A stretch of 64,000 nt of DNA from NCBI GenBank assembly GCA_001692895.1, contig KV748227.1:558001-622000 (forward strand), read 5' to 3'. A program made the position numbers and the translations under genes. Below, piece by piece: positions 46,170 through 57,539 of the stretch (within the stretch, counting starts at the first letter, position 1; each line of letters opens with the position of its first letter). Below the pieces are notes generated by a model. That model did not search any database, was not told the DNA's origin, and was given only the letters and a program-made list of their open reading frames with translations. Source of the stretch: Cenococcum geophilum 1.58. Lineage: Eukaryota; Ascomycota; Dothideomycetes; Gloniales; Gloniaceae.

Positions 46170-47397
46170 CACTAAATTACACTTTTAAATATTGCTTAAG
46201 ACGCAGTCGAAACTAAAACTAAAAAAGAAAACTAACAAAATATATTATCTAAAAATATTCTACTTAGCTTAGCGCAGCTTATAAACAGCGAGAAATATAG
46301 CAACTTAAAACTTATATGCCAAGGGCTAGAGTTTAAAGTCTATAAAGCAATTATATGCACCCAATCTCCTATACTTACAGCTGCCTATAATGGAGGTTTT
46401 TAGGTAAAAGCTAACTAAATATTTAGTGGAATTAACCCTAACCAGGAACATACTAATAGGTAAGAGGCAGCAACTAACATTATAAATATTAACAAGTTTA
46501 ATTCCGGCACCGTTAAGAGAATAATCTAATTTATATATAAGAGGGACTATAATAATAGCGAGGAGTAAGGATCTAATATTGCAAGTATGGAAAAGCTTAG
46601 CTAAAGTAAGGGATATATTCGCACGCTAATCTAATTTATCTATACTTAAGCTTTAATCTATAGAATTAGAGGTAGTGTAACTTAATAACGCTAATACCTT
46701 ATCGCCATCTAAACTAGATAGTAGTGGTGGCGATGATAAAGACATAACGATACGGCCGATAACGGCCTATATTATACTTCACCACATCTATATTAATGCA
46801 ATTACCGATTATTATAATATACTATAGCTGAAAGAGCTTATAAATATAAAAATCTAACACATTTTAGGAACCGGCTAGTCTATAGATAAGTTCCCTAATA
46901 TTATTAAGGATATCTTTAGCCTAATAGACGACTTAGTATTATATAATATAATTACCTTAATAGTGGCCAAGTATATTAAAAAGCTTATTAAACTTAAGGA
47001 CTTCGCAGAGCTGGATATTATAAGCGATTTCGCTATTAGCATTATATAGACAACAATTACTATATCTAAGGATATAGAGGAAAATTTTATATAGAAACTT
47101 TAAGCTGTCTAATCCCAGCTATAATAAATAAAATTACTACTTTAATCCGCCGAGGTAAGGTGCGCCACGGCTAAGCGCAAAAGCGAAAATATTAATAACT
47201 GTCTTAATACTCTTTGCACAACTAGGACCTATTATAATATTAGTTATAAAGCTAAGTTTATATATTACATTAAGGAGAGTAGTTATCTATTTGACCCTAA
47301 TTACCCTTATATACTTTATTATAAAAGGTGCGAGTGTTATATATAAGTAAAGATGCATAGCTTAGGAGATCGGCTTAGGTAGGAAGTTATTATATAA
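46170..47397 (+). pseudogene. BTB/POZ domain protein, dead
   Basis: BTB domains mediate dimerisation and often recruit cullin-3 ligases or chromatin factors. From 46266 the frame reads SLAQLINSEKYSNLKLICQG, then LEFKVYKAIICTQSPILTAAYNGGF, the hallmark BTB start (KYSDLTI...FKVHKAVVC.QSP). The expected His in KVHKA is Tyr. C-terminal helices follow (FPNIIKDIFSLIDD, FAELDIISDFAISII), then a Gln/Glu-rich coiled stretch and a Cys-containing tail (LCTTRTYYNISYKAKF, YYKRCECYI). This tail layout is common in ascomycete BTB proteins. Stops are RIP-type (TAG, TAA). The start is uncertain; 46170 is where the frame becomes coherent. It faces the DUF3435 gene tail to tail. Confidence 0.78.
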
Positions 47398-47504
47398 TAC
47401 TTCTCTTCCTTTCTCTATTTGGGTTAATCTAAGAAATTTAAATGCATATCTTGTCTATAGTTGGTCTATTAGATATTATATAGCAACTATATTATCTATC
47501 TCCT

Positions 47505-47628
47505 ATTAGCCTTCCCTCCCCTTATTCTTTACCCTTTACCCCTTACTCCTTACCCCACCCTTTATCTTATCCTTCACCTTACCCTTACCCTCACCTTACC
47601 TATTACCCCTCGCCCCCCTAGACGAATT
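47505..47628. repeat. Pyrimidine-only low-complexity tract (CCTTAC-like)
   Basis: About 120 bp of imperfect TTACCC, CCTTAC and ACCCTT units with hardly any G on the plus strand. It is similar in style to a shorter tract at 40795-40855. It is not a clean telomere repeat. Confidence 0.75.
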
Positions 47629-47949
47629 ACAAAATCCTAGTTATTGTATCTATTCTACTAAATACTAGAATAGGATTAGATAATAACAGACTAAAATAAA
47701 ATAAAAAGTAGTAAAGAATAATAAGATAAGCGCGTAATGACTAGGAAAAGGTCCTATATATACTAAGCGCATAGTTTTAAAGATGCATTTTGTGCTTAAG
47801 GGTCACTTTATAAACATTATATTTAATCTCACCCTGCTATAGGAGTTTAAAGAGATAACTGCCTCGGAAATGTTTTATAAGAGCAGCTGGAGTATAGAAC
47901 TTATATATACGCTTACTAATTAGTAGCTTTTGGTTCCTAAGGCAAATAA

Positions 47950-50430
47950 AGTATATTTTTAGTCTTTTCTCCTTATATAAGGATGCCTTTACCCTCTTTA
48001 GTGCTTTAGCCGCTTCTAAAATCTTAGTATCTTCTTTAATCTTAACTTAGCCAAGGGCGACATCTATCCTAAACTACCTCTGGCGATGACTTAGCCAATA
48101 CACCCTACCTTCTTTAATATTGCAGTAATCTACAACCGCATTAATAGTATTATTGCGTCTACGTATCTTATCTTCTAGTAACGTGCTAGGAAGCGTTATA
48201 ATCACTTTAATAAGGCGTTTGTATTTGGCTAATTTATTATTATAAGATTCTAAGGTTGCTTTAATATCCTCACTAAATTTTTCCCTAGAAAGTTGCCGCT
48301 TAATATTAATTATAGCTTATTTATTGTCTTAATTCTTCTTAATATTTTCTAATAGCGCATTTATCTAACGTTGCCTTTTATTTGTGATTTCTCGGCTAAG
48401 TTTTTGGTATTCTATACTTCCTGCGGTTTTGCGCTTAAGGCTAAGCTTTAGCTTATTTCGAATTTCAATTAAGGTATAAATGCGCGGGTTCTTATTTACT
48501 AATAAGGATTGTTTTATTATTAGGTGCTATAGCCGCCACAGGTCAATTAATTGGCTTATTTAGTGTACCGCTTTTATTAACTTTTCTTAAGGCTCTAAGC
48601 CTTAAATAATTGCCTGTGTATTTACGCCAACACGCCGCGGAAGGTAGTGCTTTAGGAATATTTAAGCGTCGGCGTGCTGCATTATTAGGTTTTAGAGGGC
48701 GCTACTTACGTTACCTAGGTAGTATAGGCGTTAGAAAGGTTTTAGTAGAACTAGCTCTATATAATAGAACTTACTATTCTTGTTAAATGCCTTACCTACG
48801 CCGTAATAGAAACTATATAGGCGCGCAACCTGCTAAAATTCCGTAATTACGCTAAGGTCCTTAATCTAGGGCAAAAGAGTTAAGTATAGTAAAGGCTGGT
48901 CGAGTGAGACCTTATGGCCGTAGGGGGTTTTAATTAATTGCTAAAATATAGGGATATTATCTAAGTCTAAACGGAGTGGCAGTAGTAACTTATTACGCCT
49001 AGGCTTAATATATAGCTTGCTAAGCTGCTCTGCGGACGTTAGATTAGGGGGTATAAAAGCTTAATTAGTAAAGAGAAGGCCTAGGAGAAAGATATAAGGG
49101 CTAAAAATAAGTAAAGGGTCGAAGATAATCTTAGGAATTAAGAAAGTATTACTAGTTCTCTATAAGTATAAAGTAAGAGGAATAGGGTAGAAAGAGAACG
49201 TACGCTTCTTTTATGCCAAGATATTCCTTAGTAAATTCGAATATAAACTTAAGCACGATCTTATAAGGCCTGCCTTCTAGGTTATAAATAAGTATAACTA
49301 TTATATATTAGTAGCATAGATTAAGAAGAGCTTTAGGTCGGCTTATAGTGTAAAAGCCTAGCTATAGTAAGAAATAGACTTATATCTAATATTATCCAAC
49401 TATATATCTCTTCCTTATTATAACTAAGTTAGTCTTAAGAACTAGGGCGAGATCCTCCACGTCTATAATAGTCTTTTCTTACTTTTTATTACTTAGACTA
49501 TATTTCTTCACTAGTTTCCGAAGTACCTAAGAAAGATATCTTAGCTTTGCCTTACCTTACTAGGTTAAAGGATTAACTAGAAATGTAATCACCTTATATA
49601 TCTAGCGGGTTAGTTCGCTAGCAATTTTTCTATTAGTTGCTCTCTTATATATAAGGCGATAGTACTTCTAGTATAGGCTAAGTAAGCTAGAAACCTTCGT
49701 CCCGTACTATTTCCTACTACCTTTTCCTTATTTTTAGTTTAGGGACTAGTTAAAGAAGCTATAAAGAAGCTAAAGTAAGAGCACTTGGTACGTTTTCTTA
49801 GGGTTTTTCCCTATATAGGTGTAGTATTTAGGAATTATTAGCTCTCTGCCAAGTTAGGCCTAAGAGGAAGCCGCTAAATAGGTTATTACTTACTAATACT
49901 AGTGTTCTTTAATGCGGTCAGTAAGAGCTATAGTGGCATTGGCGTAGTCTTACGTCGTAAAATTAGATTCCTTAAACTCTTTTAACTGTTTAAGGTAATA
50001 TTCTAGTAGATAGTCTTAATCCTTATAAAGCTATACTTAAGCGGGCGCTTCGGAAGCATCGTTAGATCTAGCAATGCTATTAACGTTATAGTTAATGCTA
50101 CTGTCGGTGTCGCAGTTGGCGTTACTATTGGCATTACTGTTGGCATTACTATTAAAGACGGTCGGCTCTATCTCGTAGCTGTTACCGTCGCTATCCGTAC
50201 CTATATACTTATTATTAGTAATACTAAATAATAAGCTACGATTTAATAATTAAGCGCGCTGTATTCTAGGGAGCTAAAAGAGAACTTAGGGTAGTAACGG
50301 CGAGAAGGACCTAGAGGGTAATAACGGCGGAAAGGATTTAAAGAGTAATATAGGGTTAAGGAGATGGGAGGGTAGAGAATAAGAGAAACTAGGCCTAGAT
50401 TAAATAGATTAAAGGTAGGAGCTATAGAGT
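47950..50430 (-). pseudogene. DUF3435 tyrosine recombinase (Starship captain-like), dead
   Basis: DUF3435 proteins are large fungal tyrosine recombinases; some are the captains that mobilise Starship elements. On the minus strand: a low-complexity N-terminus (NSNANSNANSNANCD near 50100); a helical N-terminal domain including YYRLIYKRATNRKI; a box around LLHYKPT (about 49340) where RP is expected; IIFDPLLIFSPYIFLLGLLF (49130-49070); LTSAEQLSKL; LPLRLD; and YGVGKAFN (about 48800), where the family has LRxGAGKAF, so a catalytic Arg is now Tyr. Next come ALQNLIMQHADA and FLKHYLPRR (about 48700-48610), with the His-Tyr pair kept. The C-terminus holds a basic coil and INIKRQLSREKF. Many stops are ex-Gln/Trp. 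The start is an estimate; the end is near 47950. Confidence 0.85.
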
Positions 50431-51060
50431 ATATATATCTTTAGTGCTAGGCGCGTAGAAGGATTATAGTCTGCCTATTAAAAAGTAAGGGGCGTAGGGC
50501 AGTAAGTAAGAGGCTTAACGTTAGACCGGCAAGTAAGAGGCTTAGGGCGGCGGGGAGTTTTAATAACGTGACCTTTAAAAACAGCGATAGAACCCTCTAA
50601 AACCGGCAGTTAGATCTCCATTTTCTTTTTTAATAGAGTAAAAAATAAGATAAAGACCATGTATTAGGAAATGGAGGTTCCTTTATGGGCAAGGCGCGCT
50701 TACTTTCTTATCCTAGTTTAGCTAAGACCTAACCTTAACTTCGACTATAAAAGGCCTTCTCCCTTACTGCTTTTGCCCTTATGCTCTATCTCCTTTTTTC
50801 TTCCCGCTACCGTACTACCTTAGACTCTAGCTGTTAGCTATAAGGCATTTTTTATCCCCTTAGCGTCTATATAGGTGCTCTACCCCTTCCCTAATCTCCG
50901 TATATTATGTTTTATACTAACAATTACCTAGCGCTATAACTCTTTGGCCCTTTCTATAGGATATATTTATACTCTCTTCTAGTATTAACGCATACTTTAG
51001 TCCTACTATATTCCTCCTTTCTTCTCTCTTCTTTCCTCTCCTCCTGCCTACGTCTCCTAC
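50430..51060. promoter_or_regulatory. Divergent intergenic region between DUF3435 and gene A
   Basis: About 0.6 kb between two genes that point away from each other, so both promoters should lie here. It keeps some CT-rich stretches (50740-50830 and 50990-51060) of the kind found upstream of fungal genes. If the DUF3435 gene were the captain of a Starship, the element's captain-side end would also be in or near this stretch. I found no obvious terminal repeat. Confidence 0.4.
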
Positions 51061-51069
51061 CAATTAGTA

Positions 51070-54000
51070 CACTGGAATAACATTTCCGTTTACCCTCTTC
51101 TTTACCTTCGCCTCTAGTAGTGTCTTAAACGTAACTACAATATACGACTTAATCCCTATTGGAATAGCTATAAATAGCTATACCGAGAACCGCCTAGTAA
51201 TAGATTATATAGGTTATAGCTGCTGCAAGCTACGGGATGCGTTAGGCAGTATTATATTATAGCATTATAATAAAGACAAAGCCGGACGCCAAAGTGGGTC
51301 CTTAGTAAAACTATAGGCTAATACTACTTACTTAGCTTAGTTAAAGCTGCGCTGCTAGAAGCTGGAAGCCCTTGCCCTCCTTAGCCCCTTTTTAACCTAG
51401 ACTTAGACCTTACTCTTTCCTAATAATTAGAGGATTGTATTACGATTAGAGAAGCCGCCGGGCTTTAGTTTAATTCAGCCCCCTATTTAGCTAAGGAGGT
51501 ACGGGTTATATGGAAATATCCTTTATATAGACCTAAGACTTATAAGGTAGAATTTAGGGATAAACGGCCTATTTAGTAGTATAGTATAGCTTCTAGTAAA
51601 GCTAGTGTTATAATCTTGCTCTTAGCTAATAAATACTAGAGAAAAATTCGCGTATTTAATCTCCTAACGGAGACAGACTTTATATGGTGGCTGTATTAGC
51701 TAGAAGGGCGCAGTAAGATAGATACGGGCGTAATTACTTAATCTACTCGCGCTATCTGCCCCCTTATATTATTTGTAATATCTAGCTGTAGATAAGGGTA
51801 AAAGTAAGGCTTTTGCGTATATTTAGAAGGTTAAGTAGTAGCTATAGGCTTTGTAGAGTGTGACTAAGGAAGTTCCTTAAATCTAGGGGAGAGATTTAAG
51901 GATGCCCTTATTACTTAGAGTGTCTTTTAATACTTACAGCAGAATTACAGCACGCCCCTTACCTCTTTAACCCTAGGAACTATAGTCTTATAGAGGATTT
52001 AGTATAGAAGATTTAGTTTGCTAATATAATTAGGTTAAAAAACGGATATATTAGCGCTAGCTCTAACTCTAAGAAATAAGGGTAGAGGTACTTTACTACT
52101 AACGTCCTTAATAAGGAGGCTTAGTGTAATGCCCCTGTTAGAGGCTAAATATGCTAGCTTAGTTAGTTAGGTCTTAATCGCAGTTTCTAATAAGTGTTAA
52201 TCTTATAATAGAGTTGAAGCCTATATAAACCTTTATGCGTTATAAATGGTAATTGCTAGTAGAGTGTAAATTACACGTTTTAATTCGCTATTAAGTTAGT
52301 GGGGTTATTTTAGCGTAGATGCTGCGGATATAAGCTAGTAGTAAAGAAGGGACTGGCGTAGACTTAAAAGCCTAGCGTAACCCGTCCTTTAGGGCTATTA
52401 GAAAGGTATAAAGCAATAATAATTCTAATAATAATGGCGGTAGTAATAGTGGCATCTTCTTAACCCCTTTGTTTTAATTTATAAATTTCACTTAATGGTA
52501 TTAATTTCTATACTGCACCTCCTAAAAAACTAAAGGCTTCTTAGTATTATATAATTATAGCTTTTAGGGCAAATATAAGTAATATACTTAAAAAGAGGAT
52601 AAAAAAGGGGAGAGTACCTCGCTTCCCTTTAAGAGATAATTCTATAAAATATTTGGCCTAGTTGCGCTTAGGTAAGTTATTCTATATTACCTTTTTTAAA
52701 CATTTTACCTAATAAGGCACCCGCAAATTCTAAGGTTTTTAATAAGTATAAAGATATTTATAAGAATATAAGTAACAGCTAAGACATTAGAGGAAGCAAT
52801 TAAGGTAATTTAGTAATTATCCCCTCTTTCTATTCCTAATAACTATAAATATATCTAACAGTTAGCAGCAAATCTAATATTTATTAAAGATAATATAGCT
52901 AACCTAGACTTAGAACCTAAAGCTAAAGGTAATAAAGTTAGTAATACTAGTAATAAAGCTAGTAAAGTCGGCGATTAACTAGCACCTTATGGGTTAGGTA
53001 TATACTTCCCCCCTATATAATATCCTTGCTTAATAATTATTAGGTAGCGGAAATAACCGTAGCAATAAGGATAATAAGAATAAGGAGTTACCTTCTTTAG
53101 AGGAGCTAGAAGATCTCTTTAGCGCATTTATATATAACCATCTTAAACTTATAGTAAAAGGCGTTAATGGAATAGATAGCCTAGCTGGGGGAATTAATAT
53201 TATAACTGTCCCCTAGGCTATATAGAAGTTGGAGACCTATATAGTAACTAACTAAGACTTAATAGTTAATAATACGGATAATATTGGTAAGTTATAGATA
53301 TTAAAAATATCGTTACTATAACCTAATAACTGTAATATATAGACAATCCGCTTATTAGGGAGAAGGGTAATTATAAGAAAGGAAATATAGGAGGTAAATT
53401 ATCCTTTATGCTAAGGAAGCGGAAGCTTAAGTAGGACGTTACTAATTATAATTCTAATAACCCTACTAAAGAGAGTAGCGGGGGTGGTAAGGGTGGTAAA
53501 GGTAGTAATAGTTCACGTCCCTAAAAGTAATAAAGGCTACCTACTTACTGCGAAGACTTGTCTTCTAGCCCCCTTATCCCTCCTATTCTTAACCTTAACT
53601 CTTAATACCCACAAGTTAACTAGTAAGTAGTATCCACTCTATAGCCCGCTAGCCCTTCGCTTTAGGAGCCTACCCTTCTTTATAGTATTAAACTACTATA
53701 TAATAAGGCTAGCAGTTATATTTATAATAAGGAGGACGGTAATAGTAATGGCGTCGCTAATAACTAAAGCGACGTTTTAAACCTAGAGCCTACTATAAAG
53801 CGCTATACCCGGACTAAAAAAGAAAAAATTAATAAAATAAGCTTAGATGATAAATAGGAGATTAATAATATTCTAGGGGAAAGAATAACTAAGTTAGGAC
53901 GCAAATATAAGGTGGCTTAGAAGCTTACCTAGGTTTATAAAAGCGGGCTTTTAAATTCTAAAGATGCCCTTAAGTCTTACTAAAGACGCGTTCGACAAGC

Positions 54001-54150
54001 TAAAGCTAGATTATTATAGGTATACTCTTTTTCTAAAGTTACGGAGATAAAGGGCAGAGTTGCCGTATAGAAGAGACGGGGCTAGTAGCTTAGGCGTATT
54101 CTTATATTTTAGTTAGTCTTGCGGAAATAAAAAGCTGGGGTTTGCATTTA
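51070..54150 (+). pseudogene. Gene A, unknown Asn/Ser-rich protein, decayed
   Basis: Paralogue of A' (38953-42300 plus 30530-31080). The N-terminal part reads DLIPIGIAINSYTENRLVID and then, one frame over, EVRVIWKYPLYRPKTYKVEF, RVFNLLTETDFIWWLYQLEG and CVYLEGQVVAIGFVECDQ. Next come AYINLYALQMVI, an Asn/Gly tract near 52420-52450, NLIFIKDNIANLDLE, LGIYFPP, KELPSLEELEDLF, a Gly/Ser/Lys tract near 53480, a Pro/Gln-rich disordered part, and a basic C-terminus (RRVRQAKARL, VQKRRG). At least one indel or intron lies near 51300-51450. No known domain was recognised. Stops are RIP-type. The C-terminal basic cluster and AT-hook-like tail of the paralogue suggest a DNA-associated role. Confidence 0.5.
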
Positions 54151-54159
54151 GTGGTCTAA

Positions 54160-55015
54160 TTATTTAAGTGCATTTTCTTAAGGCGGTGTTGCTGTATGCA
54201 GCCGTTTTTATCCAAATTTTGCTGCTAACTTATTTGTATTATATATATCTAATAAAAACAGAGCCTTATAAGTTATGAGACTTATTATATTACTAGGCAT
54301 TATAATACCTATTTATTTATATTACGAATCCTCTTTCACTATTAATATACTTAAAAGAATTTGATAAATTATAAACTTCTTTATACTTAAGATATGCTAA
54401 TCTACTAAGATTACCGTTAAATATAAAAAGTGCTAAAAGAGACTAAGATATTCCTTAAAGATAAATCGCATTATCCTCTACCTTAGCGCTATTATATAAG
54501 GTAAGCAAGCGTATTTTAACCTAATACCTATAATATAAAGTACGGCACAGTTTAGGAGCTCGCTAGTAACTAGAAATTATCCAGTATATCCTAAATAAAG
54601 AATAGTTAGTATATTATACTATATATAAGAATAGTAAAACCAATAGACTTATAAAGCATAAAACTTACCTTTATTAACGCTAATAACGCCTAAGAAATAG
54701 GTAAAGTATAAATATAGACAGAGTAGCCTTTAGATTTTTAAGCTAAAGATAAGATTTTGTAAACATTAAAAGGAAAGCCTTAAGAGTATAAAGGAAATGC
54801 CGCGGCGCCGTTACTGGGGATAAATTCTATAAATCTACGAATAAGTTTAGATAGTTAAAATTCCTAGTTTTATAAACCTACCTTATTTATCTATTTCTTT
54901 AATTACGTTATCTATATGGTTATATTTACCGTTCTAATAGCCTCTAATAATAACTCTAAAGGCCCCTAGGGACTTTAATTTGGGAAATATTCCTTATTTA
55001 TAACTATATAATTAC
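54160..55015. other. Degenerate spacer
   Basis: AT-rich and CpA-depleted; no supported frame or repeat. Confidence 0.4.
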
Positions 55016-55021
55016 AGCACC

Positions 55022-55256
55022 TGTTATACCAACCGCGTGCTTACGCGTTTACGCGTTCGGTGCACCAACCACCCACTTACGCGTTTGGTGCACCCCTAAA
55101 GCACTAACTAATTAGGGGGAGGTCGCATTAGTATATAGACCACGTAGTCTGCTTTAATAGAATTAACAGTCACCACCATCTAAATGAGCATACGATACTA
55201 TACGTATTTCGTGCCCCTGGATACGACTCAATTGTACCATTAAGTTGGTATAAACA
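55022..55256. mobile_element. Candidate solo LTR or MITE, about 235 bp, little RIP
   Basis: Begins TGTTATACCAAC and ends GTTGGTATAAACA, giving terminal inverted repeats of about 12 bp with one extra base, and TG...CA ends like an LTR. Near the left end a block with TTACGCGTTTGGTGCACC is present twice (about 55040-55065 and 55078-55095). CA/TG content is normal here, unlike both flanks. The flanking bases do not form a duplication, so the assignment is tentative. Confidence 0.45.
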
Positions 55257-55259
55257 ATA

Positions 55260-56040
55260 ACAATCTTCTATATTATTATTAGAAAGCTTATAAAAGGCAA
55301 TATAACGCATTAAGATATAATAATAAGCCGATTTAAAGGCAAAAATTTCGCCCTTTTAAGGCGTACTTAAATATAGAGCTTAGGCTTAAACGGAGTATAA
55401 AGCGAGAGGAGGAGACCTATTAATTAATAAACTAGCGAAGTCGATTAGCTTTACGTTTAAGTATTTATCTAAGAGAATGTTATAGTATAAAATATTACTA
55501 TATATAATATATCTAAAGTAAATATATTTAAGAACGTCTATAAGCTATAAAATCTAACACATTTATAAAAGTTAATTAACGTCATTGCTTTTATCCTAAA
55601 GAAACCTATAAAGCTAGCCGTTTAAAGCGCGTTCTAGATATATTACCGTGCGGTTATCCTTTTAGAAAAGTTCGCTGCTATAGTATTATAAGAGTTTATT
55701 ATATTAACCGAGTCTCTTATAGATCTCCTTTTTAACTTTAATAAAGCGTTAAGAATTCGCGTTATTTAGAGCTTTAATAACCTTATTTTAAAGTTTATGG
55801 CAATATATAGTACCCGAAATTCCCTAGCCAATAAGATTCTTACAGCTGCAGCTAGGGGGTGGCACTATAATAAGGTTTATAAGTGTTAAAGTAGTAAAGG
55901 GCTTTAAAGGGGTGGAAAAAATCCCGGTGTCTAGCTAACTAATCTATTATTTACCCTAGATTTTAGACGCTATTCTCGGACAAAATTAGTTTTTATAGTA
56001 GATATACTAACCCTAGGTCCTCTGTCCAAGCTATACTAAG
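55260..56040. other. Degenerate spacer
   Basis: Short coherent fragments only, such as FTFILKKPIKLA-like near 55600; nothing supportable. Confidence 0.35.
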
Positions 56041-56049
56041 TCTTATTTA

Positions 56050-56790
56050 TTCTAAACCTTATTTTAAAAATATAATAACGAAAATGTTTTACAGGACTCT
56101 ACATTCCTTAATAGTCTGTATAAAAATTTCTAATTATTTCTACGCACCTATAAAACATTCCTTTGCATAATTAGATGGTAGTATTTCCGTAGCCTCTAAT
56201 ATATAGCACCCTTAATTTAGCAGCAAGTGAGCCGGCTTACCTACCCCTATAGCCTAAGCTTTTTAGCCATCCATATAATCTATCCTTTATTCCGTTGCTT
56301 TGCTATATATTTCTTAAGTGCTTATTTAAAGGCTTCTCTTCTAGTTTTTACCCCTCGCTCTATATTGCAATTAGTCCAGAAAATTATATTATTAAAGGAT
56401 ATATACGTAAACAGTAGCGTAAAACCGTAAGTTTATTAGGAAGCTTCTTATAAGCTTTACCGGAAATATTATACACACTAACTACATACTTAATACCTTT
56501 TTTATAAATTATATTATAAAAGATCTCTAAACTTAATATAGTATAGTTACTAAGAGGCATTGCGATATAAATAAGCATAGAGTGATTGCCATTGGTTATG
56601 CGAACGCTTTTATTAAAGTTAGCGGCAAGGACTTAAAATCTTACTACTATAGGGGCGGCTTTAAGAGTTGCAAGAGCGGCTATAAGAGTATCCTTAGGAT
56701 TAGGAACCTCGCTAGGAAGATATAATATAGTAAGTAATAAGAATATTAGCTCTAGAGGTCTGGACTTAGTGGTCTATTAATATATTAGCC
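56050..56790 (-). pseudogene. Unrecognised decayed reading frame
   Basis: The minus strand reads coherently for about 240 codons: TLIAALATLKAAPIVVRF, VLAANFNKSVRITNGNHSML, IYIAMPLSNYTILSLEIF, then GIKYVVSVYNISGKAYKKL and a basic stretch. Both open frames here of about 65 codons belong to this region (one in frame, one a shadow). No family was recognised. RIP-type stops separate the open pieces. Confidence 0.4.
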
Positions 56791-56899
56791 AATAAAACGA
56801 TAGTATACGCTATGCTATATATATGTTAAAGACCGGTTAAAGGTTAAGTATACTATACGTAGCTAATATATTGCTAGAATAATGAGGGTATACGCAGGT

Positions 56900-57260
56900 C
56901 CGAACCCAGTACGCTAAATATATTAAAAGGCGGCGTTGATAACTTAATACGGATATATAGTTACACGTAGTAAAGGTTAGTAGAGGGCTGACTATAATTT
57001 AGTTTAACCCTAATTATTTAGAGGCAGTAAAAGTATATATAAGTCTAAAATCGGAGGCGCTAATTAACCTAGAAAGTAAAAACGGAACACTAATTACCTA
57101 TAAAAAAATCTATTAGTGGGCTACTATAGATATAGAGGCGTTCTAGCAGCTAAGCTGGCAAGCCCTAAAGTGCTAAATTATACTAATATTCTCCTAACTC
57201 TAAGCTAAGTAATAGGCTTAAGGTATAGGGCTATATATAAGGGCTTAGTTTTAGTGCTAG
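56900..57260 (+). repeat. Copy 2 of the inverted coding repeat (partner at 9.05 kb)
   Basis: Plus-strand match to the reverse complement of 9050-9390, including the peptide LINLESKNGTLITYKKIYQ-like with conserved frame. The two copies are about 47.5 kb apart in opposite orientation. Differences are mostly transitions. Confidence 0.6.
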
Positions 57261-57539
57261 TTAATATACAAAAGCTAGTATATTTTAGATTAATAAGTAA
57301 GAAAGCGGGTAGTATTTAGTTCTTTCTTAAATTAGTAGTTTACCCCGTAAATTACAGCTTAGACTTTAAAATATAAAAGTCTAACTATTTAAGAGGGGTA
57401 AAGTAAATGCGCTATACTTTAGCTTGTGCTTAGGTATATATTCCCCTAATTACCCTAATTACCTATTTATAATAAAACCTATAGATATTTAGACCGTTAC
57501 TTATTAAGGCTTTGTTATATAACTAGAAGTAATTAGCTA

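Noticed and set aside
47505-47628. Telomere remnant
   Set aside because: Units vary between TTACCC, CCTTAC and ACCCTT without a stable TTAGGG/CCCTAA period; better called a low-complexity tract.
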